DNA of 64,000 nucleotides from Acheta domesticus (lineage: Eukaryota; Arthropoda; Insecta; Orthoptera; Gryllidae): NCBI GenBank assembly GCA_031308135.1, contig JAHLJT010009419.1, positions 33,048,863 through 33,112,862 on the forward strand, given 5' to 3'. Position numbers and translations under genes: made by a program. Shown here piece after piece: positions 24,701 to 37,365 of the stretch (position 1 is the first letter of the stretch; each line of letters begins with the position of its first letter). The notes beneath the pieces are model-generated. The model was given only the letters and a program-made list of their open reading frames with translations, was not told the origin of the DNA and did not search any database.

Positions 24701-27700
24701 TTTTCCTGCAGTCTCGTCTCTAAAACGGCGCTATTGCATCGCCTTAATATGAGCTTGTCGATAAATACGGTCGAAAAACAAAAGGGAAAGGCACCTATGA
24801 AATCCAAGTTCCTGTGTGTTAGGTTTGAGCGCGAGTATCGCACAGAACGATGACTGCTTAGGAAGGAAGTTGATAATAACACACCGAGCAGACGATACCG
24901 TCCGCCTACGTTGCGTCGCATCTTTCAAAGGTCTCCCGTGACCCTCATAACGTTCGCCACGTTATAGAGATACGATGCCCATGTTTTCAAAACAACAATG
25001 TATTAAAGTCGATACGTTTAGAACATGGTAAGACATAAAGCAGCGAAATCTAGTCCCCCCCCCCACCATTACCTGCTCCATTTCATCGTGAGCGCCATGT
25101 GTCCCCGCAGCGCGGCGCTGGTGGCGCGCGAGGTGGCGGCGGGGCGCGAGGTGGCGTGGGGCGCCTTCCTGGAGCCCTTCTCGGCGGCGCTGTGGGGCGC
25201 GCTGGCGGCGCTGGCGGCGGCGGGGGCGGCGCTGCTGGCGGCGCTGGCCGGCGTGGCGGCGCGCCGCGCCTTCGAGCAGCCGGCGCTGGCGGCGCCGCGC
25301 GACGCGGTGCTCGCCGTCGCCGCCGTCTACCTGCAGCAGGGTGCGTGCCGAGACGCGTCCATTAGTCGCCCGCTGGCGAAGACTTTATACAGCTAAGCCT
25401 CTATTCAAGAGCAAAATGTTGCAGTAAATCGATGTTTCTCTCACTTATCCCCTCCCCTCCCCCGCGTTTTGGGGCCTAGAAGTGAGTGTCGGGAAATGTT
25501 TTATACTGAGATTTTCATAACAGCGTCCCTGACAGAAATCAGCTGTTCACGGTTTCATCCAATAGGGAGCTTGAACGTCACCATAGTGACGTCACTGCCG
25601 CGAAATGTAAGCTGCCGATTGGATGGCAGCGAAACAGCTGATTTCTGTTAGGGACGCTGTTACGAAAATCGCAGTATAAGTCGGAGGCAAGGAAGAGTAT
25701 TTCAAGGGTTTTCTATCGGGGGCCCTTTGTTTGTGGTCGATTGAGCCAAATGGTGATGGTATTCCTAGAATGTTCCGAGACATAGTGGTTTTCATAAATC
25801 GATATCTAGGAATTCTTTTAAAGTAGTTCTACAGAATTGATTATAGCGAATGATCTGTTTGGATGGATGAATGCAAAGGCGATTTTAGTAACAGAATACC
25901 CTCAGAACTTTGCCAGAAAAGATTTTACACAATAATTTCAAATAGTGGGTATTACATCATATCAATGATTTTAAGTATGGATATGCAAAGAAGCATTATT
26001 ACTGCATTATTGACTTTCGATTTGATTCGATAAATATGTAAGTAGATTTGTAACTACATTTTCTTCGCTTTCGAATGTGAAGAATGAAATTGCTTCTATG
26101 CATACCCGAATTATTTGTTCACATATGTTGATCTATAAGTCTAAAAATGCGGATATAAACGATCTCAGATTATCTCTCCTGATTCAGGGCTGGAGCGACC
26201 GCAACCTAACGCTGTCTTTCCTAATGCCGGACAAGAGCAGCCGCAATCTATGATATCTCCTGATTCAGGACTGGAGTAGTCGCAATCTAAGATGATCTTT
26301 CCTGATTCAGGGCTACACCAGTCGTAATCTACGATGATCTCTCCTGATTCAAGGCTGCAGCGAACGCAATCTAAGATGCTCCCTCCTAATTCATGAGTAG
26401 CCGCAATCTAAGACAGTGTTGCCAAGGTCGATGCCACGAGCGGGAGTCCGTGACCCGAGTGCCACGGCGAAATCGCCTCTCCACGCAGTTCATAACCCCG
26501 CCGCAAGAGACAACGCCATCACCATTGTAAAACGGCGGGGTTACTAATAGTTTCTTCTCCCGACGCTAGTGTCTCAGAGAAGCTCGTGGCATAGCACAGA
26601 GCCACCAGTAGGAGACCTTGACACCACTGATCTCTCCTGCCTCAGGGTCGGAGTGCGACCCGCGCAGCTGCGCGTGCCGGGTGGCGCTGCTGGCCAGCCT
26701 GGTATCGGCGGTGGTGGCGGTGGCCTCCTACTCGGCCGAGCTCACCACGCACCTCACCCTGGACGTGCGCGCACCGGAGCCGCCCCCCGCGCACCGCCTG
26801 CTCGCCGGCCGCGCCCCGCCGCTGGGCGCGCTCGCGGCTGACGCCGACCGCGTACTGTTCCAGCAGGTGCGCTCGGTGCCGGCGCTAGGCGTGGGCAGAC
26901 CGGGCGATAGCCCGGAGGTCCCGCAAATCAATGATGGGACTGATGGAACAACTTAGTAACTAGTGATGCTTCGGAATGGCACAGACTTTCCCGTATTAGT
27001 TTTCTATTTCGTTGGGTCTGGGCTAGCTATTCGATATTGCCACATACTCGTGCCAGCTGCCATCTATCGCCGCCCAAAGTACATTTTTTTTACATTTTCT
27101 TAATTTTTCGGTTTCCTAATCGTAGAACGGAAATATCAATGTTTGAATATTAAAGAACAGTATAATCTCGTCCTAAATGGCAATTTTCTTACAAAAATTT
27201 GGAGCTGATTTTTTTAGAAAATGGCGTTTAAGCGCTACTAAGAAAGCGAAATTTGAAGCTCTTTTTCACAATTTTTTTTGTAATTTTCGAAAAACATCAT
27301 AAGAAGTCATTTGAAGTACATCAACTCACAAATACAATAGTGTTTACAAATTGCTGGAAATGTGCATATTAAGGATGTGAGAGATCTTTAAAAAAATTAC
27401 ATTTGTATAATTTTTGGAAAAAACAAAAAATAACTTTACGTCATATTTAAGAGTGCAATTAGCAATATCCCTTCCGTAAGTTTGAAGCAAAAAATTAGAG
27501 TCATTTATAAGAAAATGGCGTTTGAGCGTTTCTGAAAATGTGATATTTTTAGCTGCTTTTCACAGAAAATGGTTGAGTTCTCTTTACTTGACATTATTTA
27601 AAGCACATGTACTCGCAAATATAGTAATGTAAACAAATTGCCGCTAATGTAAATATTACCGACGTGAGAGACAAGTCAAAAAAATTAAAGTTTTGTAATT

Positions 27701-30700
27701 TTTGAAAAACAAAAGAATAGAGAAATATGGCGTTTATGTCATCTCATAGAGTACATTTAGCACTATCCCTGTCAAAAGTTTAAAGAACAAAGGAGCCGTT
27801 TCTGAGAAAATCTTGTTTTTGTAATTTTTTAAAATTGCAAATATTTTGAGTACTATTGCCAGAAACAACTAAAATTTTCAAAAAAATGTACCTGACCTTA
27901 ATGAAAGAACTTACTGTGAAGAACAAATTTTATTTGGAAGAAACATCTCTATCTCCAATTTTATAGTTGTAGGAAGAGGCCGAAAAACATTCAAACTTTC
28001 GAAAATTCAGAGTTAACTGTGAAAATCGGACTTATGCCACCTTTATGTGTGTATTCTATTCTATTCTTACAAGAAATTTACAGAACTAATTTGGAGCGCT
28101 GTTTGAGAAAATTTTGAGAATGTCCGGGGGGGCTTCATGCAAAGTATCCCCAAATTATAGAGTAAAACGCCAGAACACAGATCTTTAGGAAAACACTGCG
28201 CTGAGGTCTGTCGTTGGCCCCGTCATTGGTATGCGACTGTTAGGAACATTGAAACCAACGAGTCGTAATTAACGATGGCGTATGAGTATTCATATTTTTA
28301 AAAAAAGTGTATTATTTAGATGATAATTTAATAATATTTTCGTCCTGTCTCTTACAAATTACACGGTATGTATCGCCGTATCTTTCTTAATTTCCTGACC
28401 AAAGTTTATTCCTGAAGTACAAGAACACGTCGTTGTTCTGATGTACTTCAACATGACTTCAAGATCCGTCACGAGACTATTAGTTCGTAAAGCCGCCACC
28501 TTTAGCCGCTTATCGCTACGCGTGGCGCTAAAACTCCCGGTCCGATTAAAATAAGTTGGTGATTGACATTTGGGAATGGAAGGGAGCGACGTTGACAGTT
28601 TGCGTACCCCTGAGCACGTGTTCACGGGACACGAAGATAAACAATTGAAATTAATACTTATTAAAGTGAACAAATCATACATTCATATTGTACGAAGCTA
28701 CAGCTTCAGAAGTGGAACTGTCAATCACCAACTTATTTTAATCAGACCATAATAAGAGAAATGCTGTGCTTGTGGCGCAGGGGCCCGCGTGGGACGCGGT
28801 GCTGCGCGCGGCGCGCGTGCGGGCGGCGGCGGACGGCAGGGGGCGGCCGCTGCGCGAGGCGCTGCTGCGCGTGTGCTCGGGGCGCGACGCGGCGCTGCTG
28901 GTGGCGAGCGCGGCGGCGGCGGCGGCGGCGGCGGGCGAGCGCCCGCCCTGCGCGCTGGCGCCCGCGCCCGGCTGGGGCCCGCGCCTGCCCTGGGCGCTGC
29001 AGCTGCCCCGCGCGCGGCGCCGCTGGCGGGAGCCCCTCGCACACGCGTGAGTTTTCGGTTGCCCTCGAGGGGAGGGGATTTATTCAATACAATGCTTTCT
29101 CCTGCCGATTTGGCTTGTGGAGATGGTGGAGGGCCGGTATTTTAAAAAGACCAATTAAAACCAACTTATATCGAACTTAAAACTATACAGCGCGACGCTT
29201 TGGGCATTGCCTAGTTTATTTACAAAATGTTTAACCGTTTCTTTCTAGTTCTTTTTTAGTGTTCATTCTTGATTCCATAATTTTTCTTTTCATCATTCAT
29301 TCTCTAAATCGTTCTTTTTTTACTCTATATATACAACTCATTCGCTCACTCATTCATTCGCACATTCATAAACACTGCACTGCACTATTTACACTCGTAT
29401 TTACACTCTGTCGCCTCGGCGCCGACTTGTCTCAAGCGTCCGTGGCGCCGCGACGTCTTCGTCCTCGGGAGGCCCAGGCCCGGCGTGGCGCGCTTCGCGC
29501 CGCCCGCGAGCGGCGACCGCCTCCCACGCACCGAAAGCTCCCCCGCGTCCACGCGTGAGTGCCTCGCCACTTCCTTTTTTTTTTCCGATTAAGATTGATT
29601 GATAGGTGATACCGTGCGCAGCAACTGCTAAATAATTCTGATCGATAGTTTTCCGTGGTTTCTTCCATCAACACCGGACAAATGCCAGAGCATTCGGACA
29701 AAACAGAACACACATGGCAGCGGACTGTGCGCGATCTTTTCTTCCTCTTCCTTGTCCTATCCTCACCCCTTACTTGGACTTACAGACAGGCACTACACTA
29801 CCACAGATGCCACAGGCTGGGAGACCTTTCCACTACACTACCACACATGCTGGCAGACCAGTCGGGAGCTTAGAGCTTGTCCCTGCTGGGGTGGTGGACC
29901 GTTTTATACCTTGTTTGGGAAAACCCCGCAAGTTAACTGTCGGATCTCACCAAACAGCCGGGAGAAATCATCGCCACATCCAGCGACTACACTTACGGGA
30001 CACGCAGAACACTTACGCGACGAATTGACTTTAGCAGTTGGCGTCCTCGGAAGCTCTAATCAATCAATCAAACAACCATTCACAAGTCCCATGCGGCATG
30101 TTTTCGTTGACATATAGCCGTCAAAATGGACGATAAAGCGGCGAGTTGCAACATCGGCACCACGATCAGCGGTCCCCAAAAGACGCCAATGTGAGACAAA
30201 AATCCGGAGATTTCTGAAGGAAGTACGCACGCCGTTTTACGTGCTCATCACGTACTCATGTCACGTGAGTGTGCCCTCTGAACTCTACTCACTTGACTCC
30301 CGCTTAACAACAGAAACGTGTTGACATGTACATCCAGGATGAAAAGAAACAATCATCCACGATGAAATGAACAACATTACCGCCGATTACAAAATATCCC
30401 TAATGGCAACAATGAACAGCGATTTGACTCTGAAAATGCTGTTTTTTTAGCTTTAGAGGCCATTTTCGACCGTCATAACATGGCTTTAAATATGTATGAC
30501 GGCACGAAACAATGGGGCAACTGCGTTGCACTTAATGGGGAATATACTGGTCGAAGAAAAATTATACATCGCCCAAGAAATTTAGAACTGTTCCACCTGG
30601 GAACAAACTAATGAACATGGACTTTTGGGAAGGTACGAGCGTACTCCTGTTTGAATTCTTTACCAGGGAGAGATAATGAATGCTCCCCGTTACGGTCACG

Positions 30701-33700
30701 TACTGTCACGCTCGCACAATACCATTCGCAGATAAGCGTTTCTCTGCTTAGGCGCACTGTTGCTGCACGACTATGCCCGACCTTACTGAGGGGACACTAA
30801 GTGTGATTTGTGGCGGCGTTTCCAGTAGGTTTTTGACCTTCCTCCCTACAGCCAGGACCACTCACCCATCCGGTTTACCCTCGCACTTGTTTTAAAAGCT
30901 TGAGTAACTGTTCAGTAATAACATTAAGAGGAGTGATGTTGGTGTCCCGCACATTACCACTAGTTTTTCTCAAATAGAGCAAAATACAGGCTCAGGTCCT
31001 TTAGTGGTGCGCAATTAAAAATGATGTGGAGGTTAAGCATGACAATTCTCAATGTATGATCACATTATTTTTGACAATTCTTTATACACAAAGAAACAGC
31101 TGTTTCAAATATATTATCGAAGTAGTTCCATTAGATACATTTAAAAACTTATTTTTTTCTAATCATCAGGTTTTCGTTTGGCTAATTATTTCATTTAAAA
31201 TATTTAAATACATTATATTAAAATAAGGTACTAAGGGCCCCTCATTGCTAGCGAAACATTTGAATAATATTAACAATAGCAGCACATATTATTACTTTCC
31301 CGCATACATACGAATAAACAGAGTAATATATGCTGCGTGAAAAACTGCGAATTTTCGGCAGAAAAAAATTCATTGCCGGGCCGTGATAATGCAAAAGTGG
31401 ATAAAACCAGTTGCTAAATTAAGAAAAAAATCATCTCACACGTGGTGCAGCCAGAATTCCTATTTTGTGTGTCCTTGATACCGAAAAACCAATTGAAAGC
31501 AAAACGTCCGTCCGTCCGTCTGTGAAAACTACTAGCGTGGAAACCATACGTAGGATTTTATTCAAATTGAAGAAACCCCTGTCGATCTGGCTCGAGTCGA
31601 AGCTTTGAGATTTTGAAAAAGATTCTACAAAATTTGGGCCGAAGTCCCAAATTGACTATTCTTGAAGCCCCTCGGACATTTTCAAAATTTTCTCAGAAAC
31701 TGTTCCAAATTTTTTCTTTAAATTTCTTGTAAGAATAGAGTAAAATACACTTATAAAGATGACATAGGCCGGATTTTCACGGTTAACTCTGAATTTTCGA
31801 AACTTGCACACCTTTGAATTTTTTCGACGACTTCCTACAACTACAAAATAGAAGATAGAGATTTTTCCTTCAAATATTGTTTTTTCCAAAGGGAGCTCAT
31901 TCATTATGGTCATATACATTTTTTTGAAAATTTTAATAATTTTCGTGCAATATTGCGCGCAATATTAGCCATTTAAAAAAAATACAAAACCTTGATTTTC
32001 TCAAAAACGGCTCCAGATGTTTTCTTTAAACTTTTGGTAGAGATAGTGCTAAATGTACTCTATGAGATGACATAAACGTGAAAATGCTCTATTCTTTCGT
32101 TATTTCAAAAATTACAAAAATGTAATTTTTTGACTTGCCTTTCGGTAATATATACACTAGCGGCGATTTGTTAACATTGTTATAGTTACGAGTACATGTA
32201 CTTTAAATAATGCCGTATAACGTTTTTGGAAAACGCAACTGTTTTCTGTGAAAACGAGCTCAAAATTCCGCACTTTTAGAAACGTTCAAAAGCCATTTTC
32301 ACATAAATGGCTCCAGATGTTTTCTTCAAACTTTTCTCACGGATAGTGCAAATTTCATTCTTTAATATGACAAAGTTCATATTGGAATATTATTTTGGTT
32401 TTTCAAGAATTACATAGTAAATGTATTTTTTTTGTAAGATCTCTCACACGGTTAATTGCACCTTTCCGACAATTTGTAAACACAACTGAGTATGTGAGTT
32501 GGTGTTCTTCAAATGACATTAAATTATGTTTTTAGAAAACTCAAAAATTGTCTGTAAAAAAGAACTTCAAATTTCGAATTCTTAAAAACGCTCCAAATTT
32601 TTCAAAGAAAACTTCCATTTAGGACAAAGTTTTACTGTTCTTTAATATTATTGAAAGAATATTTCCGTTCTAATATTAGGAAACGGAAAAACTAAGAAAA
32701 GGTAAAAAAAATGTAATTTGGGCAGCGATAGATGGCAGCTGGCACGAGTGTGTGGCAATATCGAATAGCTAGCCGAGACCAAAGGAAACAGAAAACTGAT
32801 ACGGGAACGTCTGAGCCATTCTGTAGCACCAATACTTAGAATTTTCGAACTGTATTATCTTAAAATATGTTCAGAAATGAAAGAAAGAAATATATTAAAA
32901 AACTTAAACTAGTGTTGCTACAAAAGCGTATACTTTCTCACATTGTTTTTACGGGTTACGCAACATACTACTATTACTTGAACGTGCAAAAATGTTTAGA
33001 AACGGCAATTTTTTAGCCGAGTAGCAAGGATGAAATAGCACATTTATTCTTCAGGTTAATGACAACTCTACTATGAACGTGAGGATATTGCTCATTGACA
33101 ATGCATGAAAAATGCACGGAATAGCCTGGAAAAAACTCGGAAACTTCGAGGGCATATATGTAGTCTACGTTCCAGACTAATTGTGCCAATGCAATTCCAA
33201 CGTTTGACTTTCACTTCTCGCCGCTCATGTTGTGTAGTCATGCCTCTTCGCGCTTCCTGAACCTCCTCCGCGAACTGAGTTACTCATCGGACCCTAAGAA
33301 CAGTAGGAGAGGCGGAACAGTGGGAGTGTCGGGCTTTTATGCACTCTATTTTGAAACTTGGCGTGATTGTCTGTTGGTACCCCACCGCACATTGTATTAA
33401 AATTCCGGGTGTGCCGGGGTTGAGGGGACTGTCTAAAGGTGGTTTTTCATAAGATTAATCCGTATAATAATTCATAATCATAATCCGTGATCATAATCCG
33501 TGATCATAATCCGTGATCATAATCCGTGATCATAATCCGTGATCATAATCCGTGATCATAATCCGTGATCATAATCCGTGATCATAATCCGTGATCATAA
33601 TCCGTGATCATAATCCGTGATCATAATCCGTGATCGTAATCCGCGACCGTAATCCGCGACCGTAATCCGCGACCGTAATCCGCGATCATAATCCGCGATC

Positions 33701-36700
33701 ATAATCCGCGATCATAATCCGCGATCATAATCCGTGATCATAATCCGTGATCATAATCCGTGATCATAATCCGTGATCATAATCCGTGATCATAATCCGT
33801 GATCATAATCCGTGATCATAATCCGTGATCATAATCCGTGATCATAATCCGTGATCATAATCCGTGATCATAATCCGTGATCATAATCCGTGATCATAAT
33901 CCGTGATCATAATTCGTGATCAAAATCCGTGATCATAATCCGTAATCATAATCCGTAATCATAATCCGTAATCATAATCCGTAATCATAATCCGTAATCA
34001 TAATCCGTAATCATAATCCGTGATCATTATCCGTGATCATAATCCGTAATCACAATCCGTGACTATCAACCGTGACTCCGCAACTATCAATTCTACCAAA
34101 ACTTATGTCTTATACAAACTTAAAGTAGACTAAAATTTCCCACAAAAAAGGTTTTGTTGTTAAATTACTCCTTTTAAAGTTACAAGCTCTAAAGTTCTTG
34201 TTTTTACTTATTACGAGTTTCTTTTAGATATCTCACTTATAAAAATATCAAATGTTCAGTGCACTTAAGTAATTTTATTTTTGAATCAACATTATGTATT
34301 TGTACATTTACGCAAAGAATATGAACATTTTACCTCTCATCAAAGCTTATTTTGCGAGTATCCGAGGGTATTTGGGGCGAGATTACCTCGTGTTCGAAAA
34401 CTGATAATCTGTAATTCATTTCATGATTAAGTACAGATATTTGGTAAAGGTTTGTGTACACTGTCAACATATGAATTACATAAAACAATGTACGAGTATA
34501 AATATCGTAAATGAAGTAGTCACATTTACGTAGAGGGACAATTTAAGCAGTATCAATAACGAAAGACATGCTCATAGAGTGGCGAGGGGATCCAATGATT
34601 GCGGAATTGAGGAAAGCCCCAATATACCTAAAATAGCTTAAGTCATCTATAGTTTTGCAATGAATTATTCTGGTGCTTTTCTTAATTAATGCCTCGGTAA
34701 ATCGGGACTGGGATAATCTCAAGCCTTCTCTAGTATCAATTCTTAAGTCAGTAACTACGCGGAAATTTAGTTTTTCCCCAAAAATTTTATTTATTCGTCA
34801 ATATTGATTTTGTCATCTTCAAAATAGTTCCCATGAGTTATAATACATTTGTGGCAGGGTTTTTCCAATCATCGAAGTACTTCTGAAACGCAGTTGTCGA
34901 TATGGCGTTTAGCGCATTCAGCGATTTCGCTCTTCTTTCTTTAATGTTGACAAATCTCTTCCTTTCAAGGATTTCTTAAGCTTTGAGAATAATTCGAGGA
35001 CACTGGGCGCCATGTCCGGTGAATATGATGCTGAAGCATCACAATGGTGTTGTTTTTGGCTAAAAATTGACGAAAAAGCAGTGAAGTGAGAGCAGGTCCT
35101 TTATCGTGAAGCAACTACCATGAATTGTTTCGCCACAAATCTGGGTGTTTTATTCCGAGTGCTTCATGCAAACGGTGTGAAGTAGTACTCCTTATTGACT
35201 CCACGACCTGGTAGCAAGATCTCAAGATGCTTTACTCGTTGCAATTAATGAAAACCGTAAACAGAACCTTCAACTTCTATCAAATTCGACATGTTAAATG
35301 CATGTATGCTTTTTATGATCTTGGCTCTTCAGGAAGCTTCCATTTAGACGATTGAGCCTTCGTTTCGATGTCATATCTGTACAACCATGTTTCTTCACTA
35401 GTTGACCCGTGGGATGACCCGTTTGGGATCTTGTTTCTGGCTTCATTCAGCATGTTCTGGAATGTTCATTTGATACTGCTATTGGCTGAAAATCAATAAT
35501 TTCGGAATAATGTTTTGCTGCTACTATTTTCATGTACAAAACATCCATAAAATTAAGAATAATGGGTCTTTCCCCAATATCATTGGATCGTTTGTCAATC
35601 ACTGAGAATGTCCTTTGTCATTGACACTCTCAGTTTTATTTGCTCCTCTATACTATGCATATTCGAAACGAGATTATTCGATTTACATTATTTGTACTCA
35701 TACTTTTTACGTGATTTATATACAGTCCAGTCACATTAATGTGACCCCGCTCATGTTCGTAAGCGTGCAATAAACCCTCACAGACAGCAGGTAGAAGAAT
35801 TAACAGTGGAGGATATATAAAGCGTGTCGGGTGAAAGCGGAAAATGGTGCAGTAGTTGTCACAATGAAGAAACGGAACGATTTATCGAACGTCCTAAAGG
35901 GCATGACCATTGGCTTTCGGGCCAAGGGTGGAAGCATTTACGAAATGGCTAAGTTTTTAAAGTGTTCGCGTGCCGCCGTGGTTAAAATACACAGAGCACA
36001 GTCAAATGGCGATATACGAAACCGGCGCCGAGGCAACTGTGACACACTAGGGGCCATAAATGACAGGGGAGAACGACGACTGCGGAGATTTGTACGGGCG
36101 GATAGACACGCAGCAGTAGAGCAACTGACAGCCCACATAAACCAAGAGGCTACCAACAGGGTCTCCGAAACAACCGTTCAGAGAATGTTGCTGCAATAAG
36201 GACCTCCGCAGCAGGCGCCCGGTTCATGTACCCAAGCTGACTGCCGTTCATCTGCGACGTAAAGGCTGGAATTTGCGCGCCAATACGCAACCGAATGTCC
36301 ACTGAGTGGCAACAGGTGGCATTTTCAGATGAAAAACGTTTCCTGCTCCACCGGAAAGATGGTCATTGGCATGAAACGTCTGAACACCAACACTCTGTAA
36401 CAATCCCCGGACGGGTCCAGTCCGGAGGTGGGAGCGTAATGGTGTGCGGAATGTTTTCGTGGCATTCCCTGGGCGATGTCATTCTGGAAGGCACAATAGA
36501 TCAAGTAGACTGACCTTGCTGGTATCATTTACGTGAATCGACCCATCTTGTCGGAAAACGAGAAATTTCACGCATTACGGGACTTCCTATGGTCTTACTG
36601 GCAATGCAATATTTTACATGTGCAAGGAACGAGAGGTGTTTGAAATCACATTGATTTTAACGATGTGTAACTAAATACCTTTTTTAATTGAAACTTGGGA

Positions 36701-37296
36701 GCCTATCTGATTCCAAGGAAAAAGAAAAAAACACGTGTACACTGAGGAGAAATCACAGTACATTTATTTCTTTTTATTTAATCATTTTGTAACGATACGG
36801 TAGATTTGCTTTGATTTTTTTTCGACACTGCAGAACATTCCGCAAGAAAATTCTGTTCACTGACGAGGCAACATTTACAAATTGTGGACGACTGAACTTA
36901 AGAAATGCATACTATTGGGCGACGGAGAATTCGCACTAGGGTACTGCGACAATGTACTGTGATTTCTCCTCAGTGTACATGTGTTTTTTCTTTTTCTTTG
37001 GAATCCGATAGGTTCCCCAAGTTTGGATTGCCAATAAGAGCATAGAAAGTCCCGTAATCCGCGAAATTTCTCGCTTTCCGAACAGGTGCGTTTTTTCACG
37101 TATAGGATACCAGCAAGGTCAGCTGTCCTTGCGCGCTGCAGCATGGCGTTTACCAAGTTATAATTGCAGTGTTTTTGCAAAAAAAATACTTTTCAAATGT
37201 CAACATTATTTATATCATTGCATTGCATTTTTAAAGAACTTAAAATGCTTATAACTAAAAACTTAAAATGTATATATATGCAAAGAACTTAAAATG

Positions 37297-37365
<69 letters not shown>

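Noticed and set aside
28725..29180. Minus-strand and alternative frames over IR exon F
   Set aside because: Compositional shadows; the splice-compatible frame shows the S2 pattern.
33457..34075. Possible CRISPR-like regular array
   Set aside because: 13-bp units run head-to-tail without spacers in a eukaryotic context; it is a satellite.
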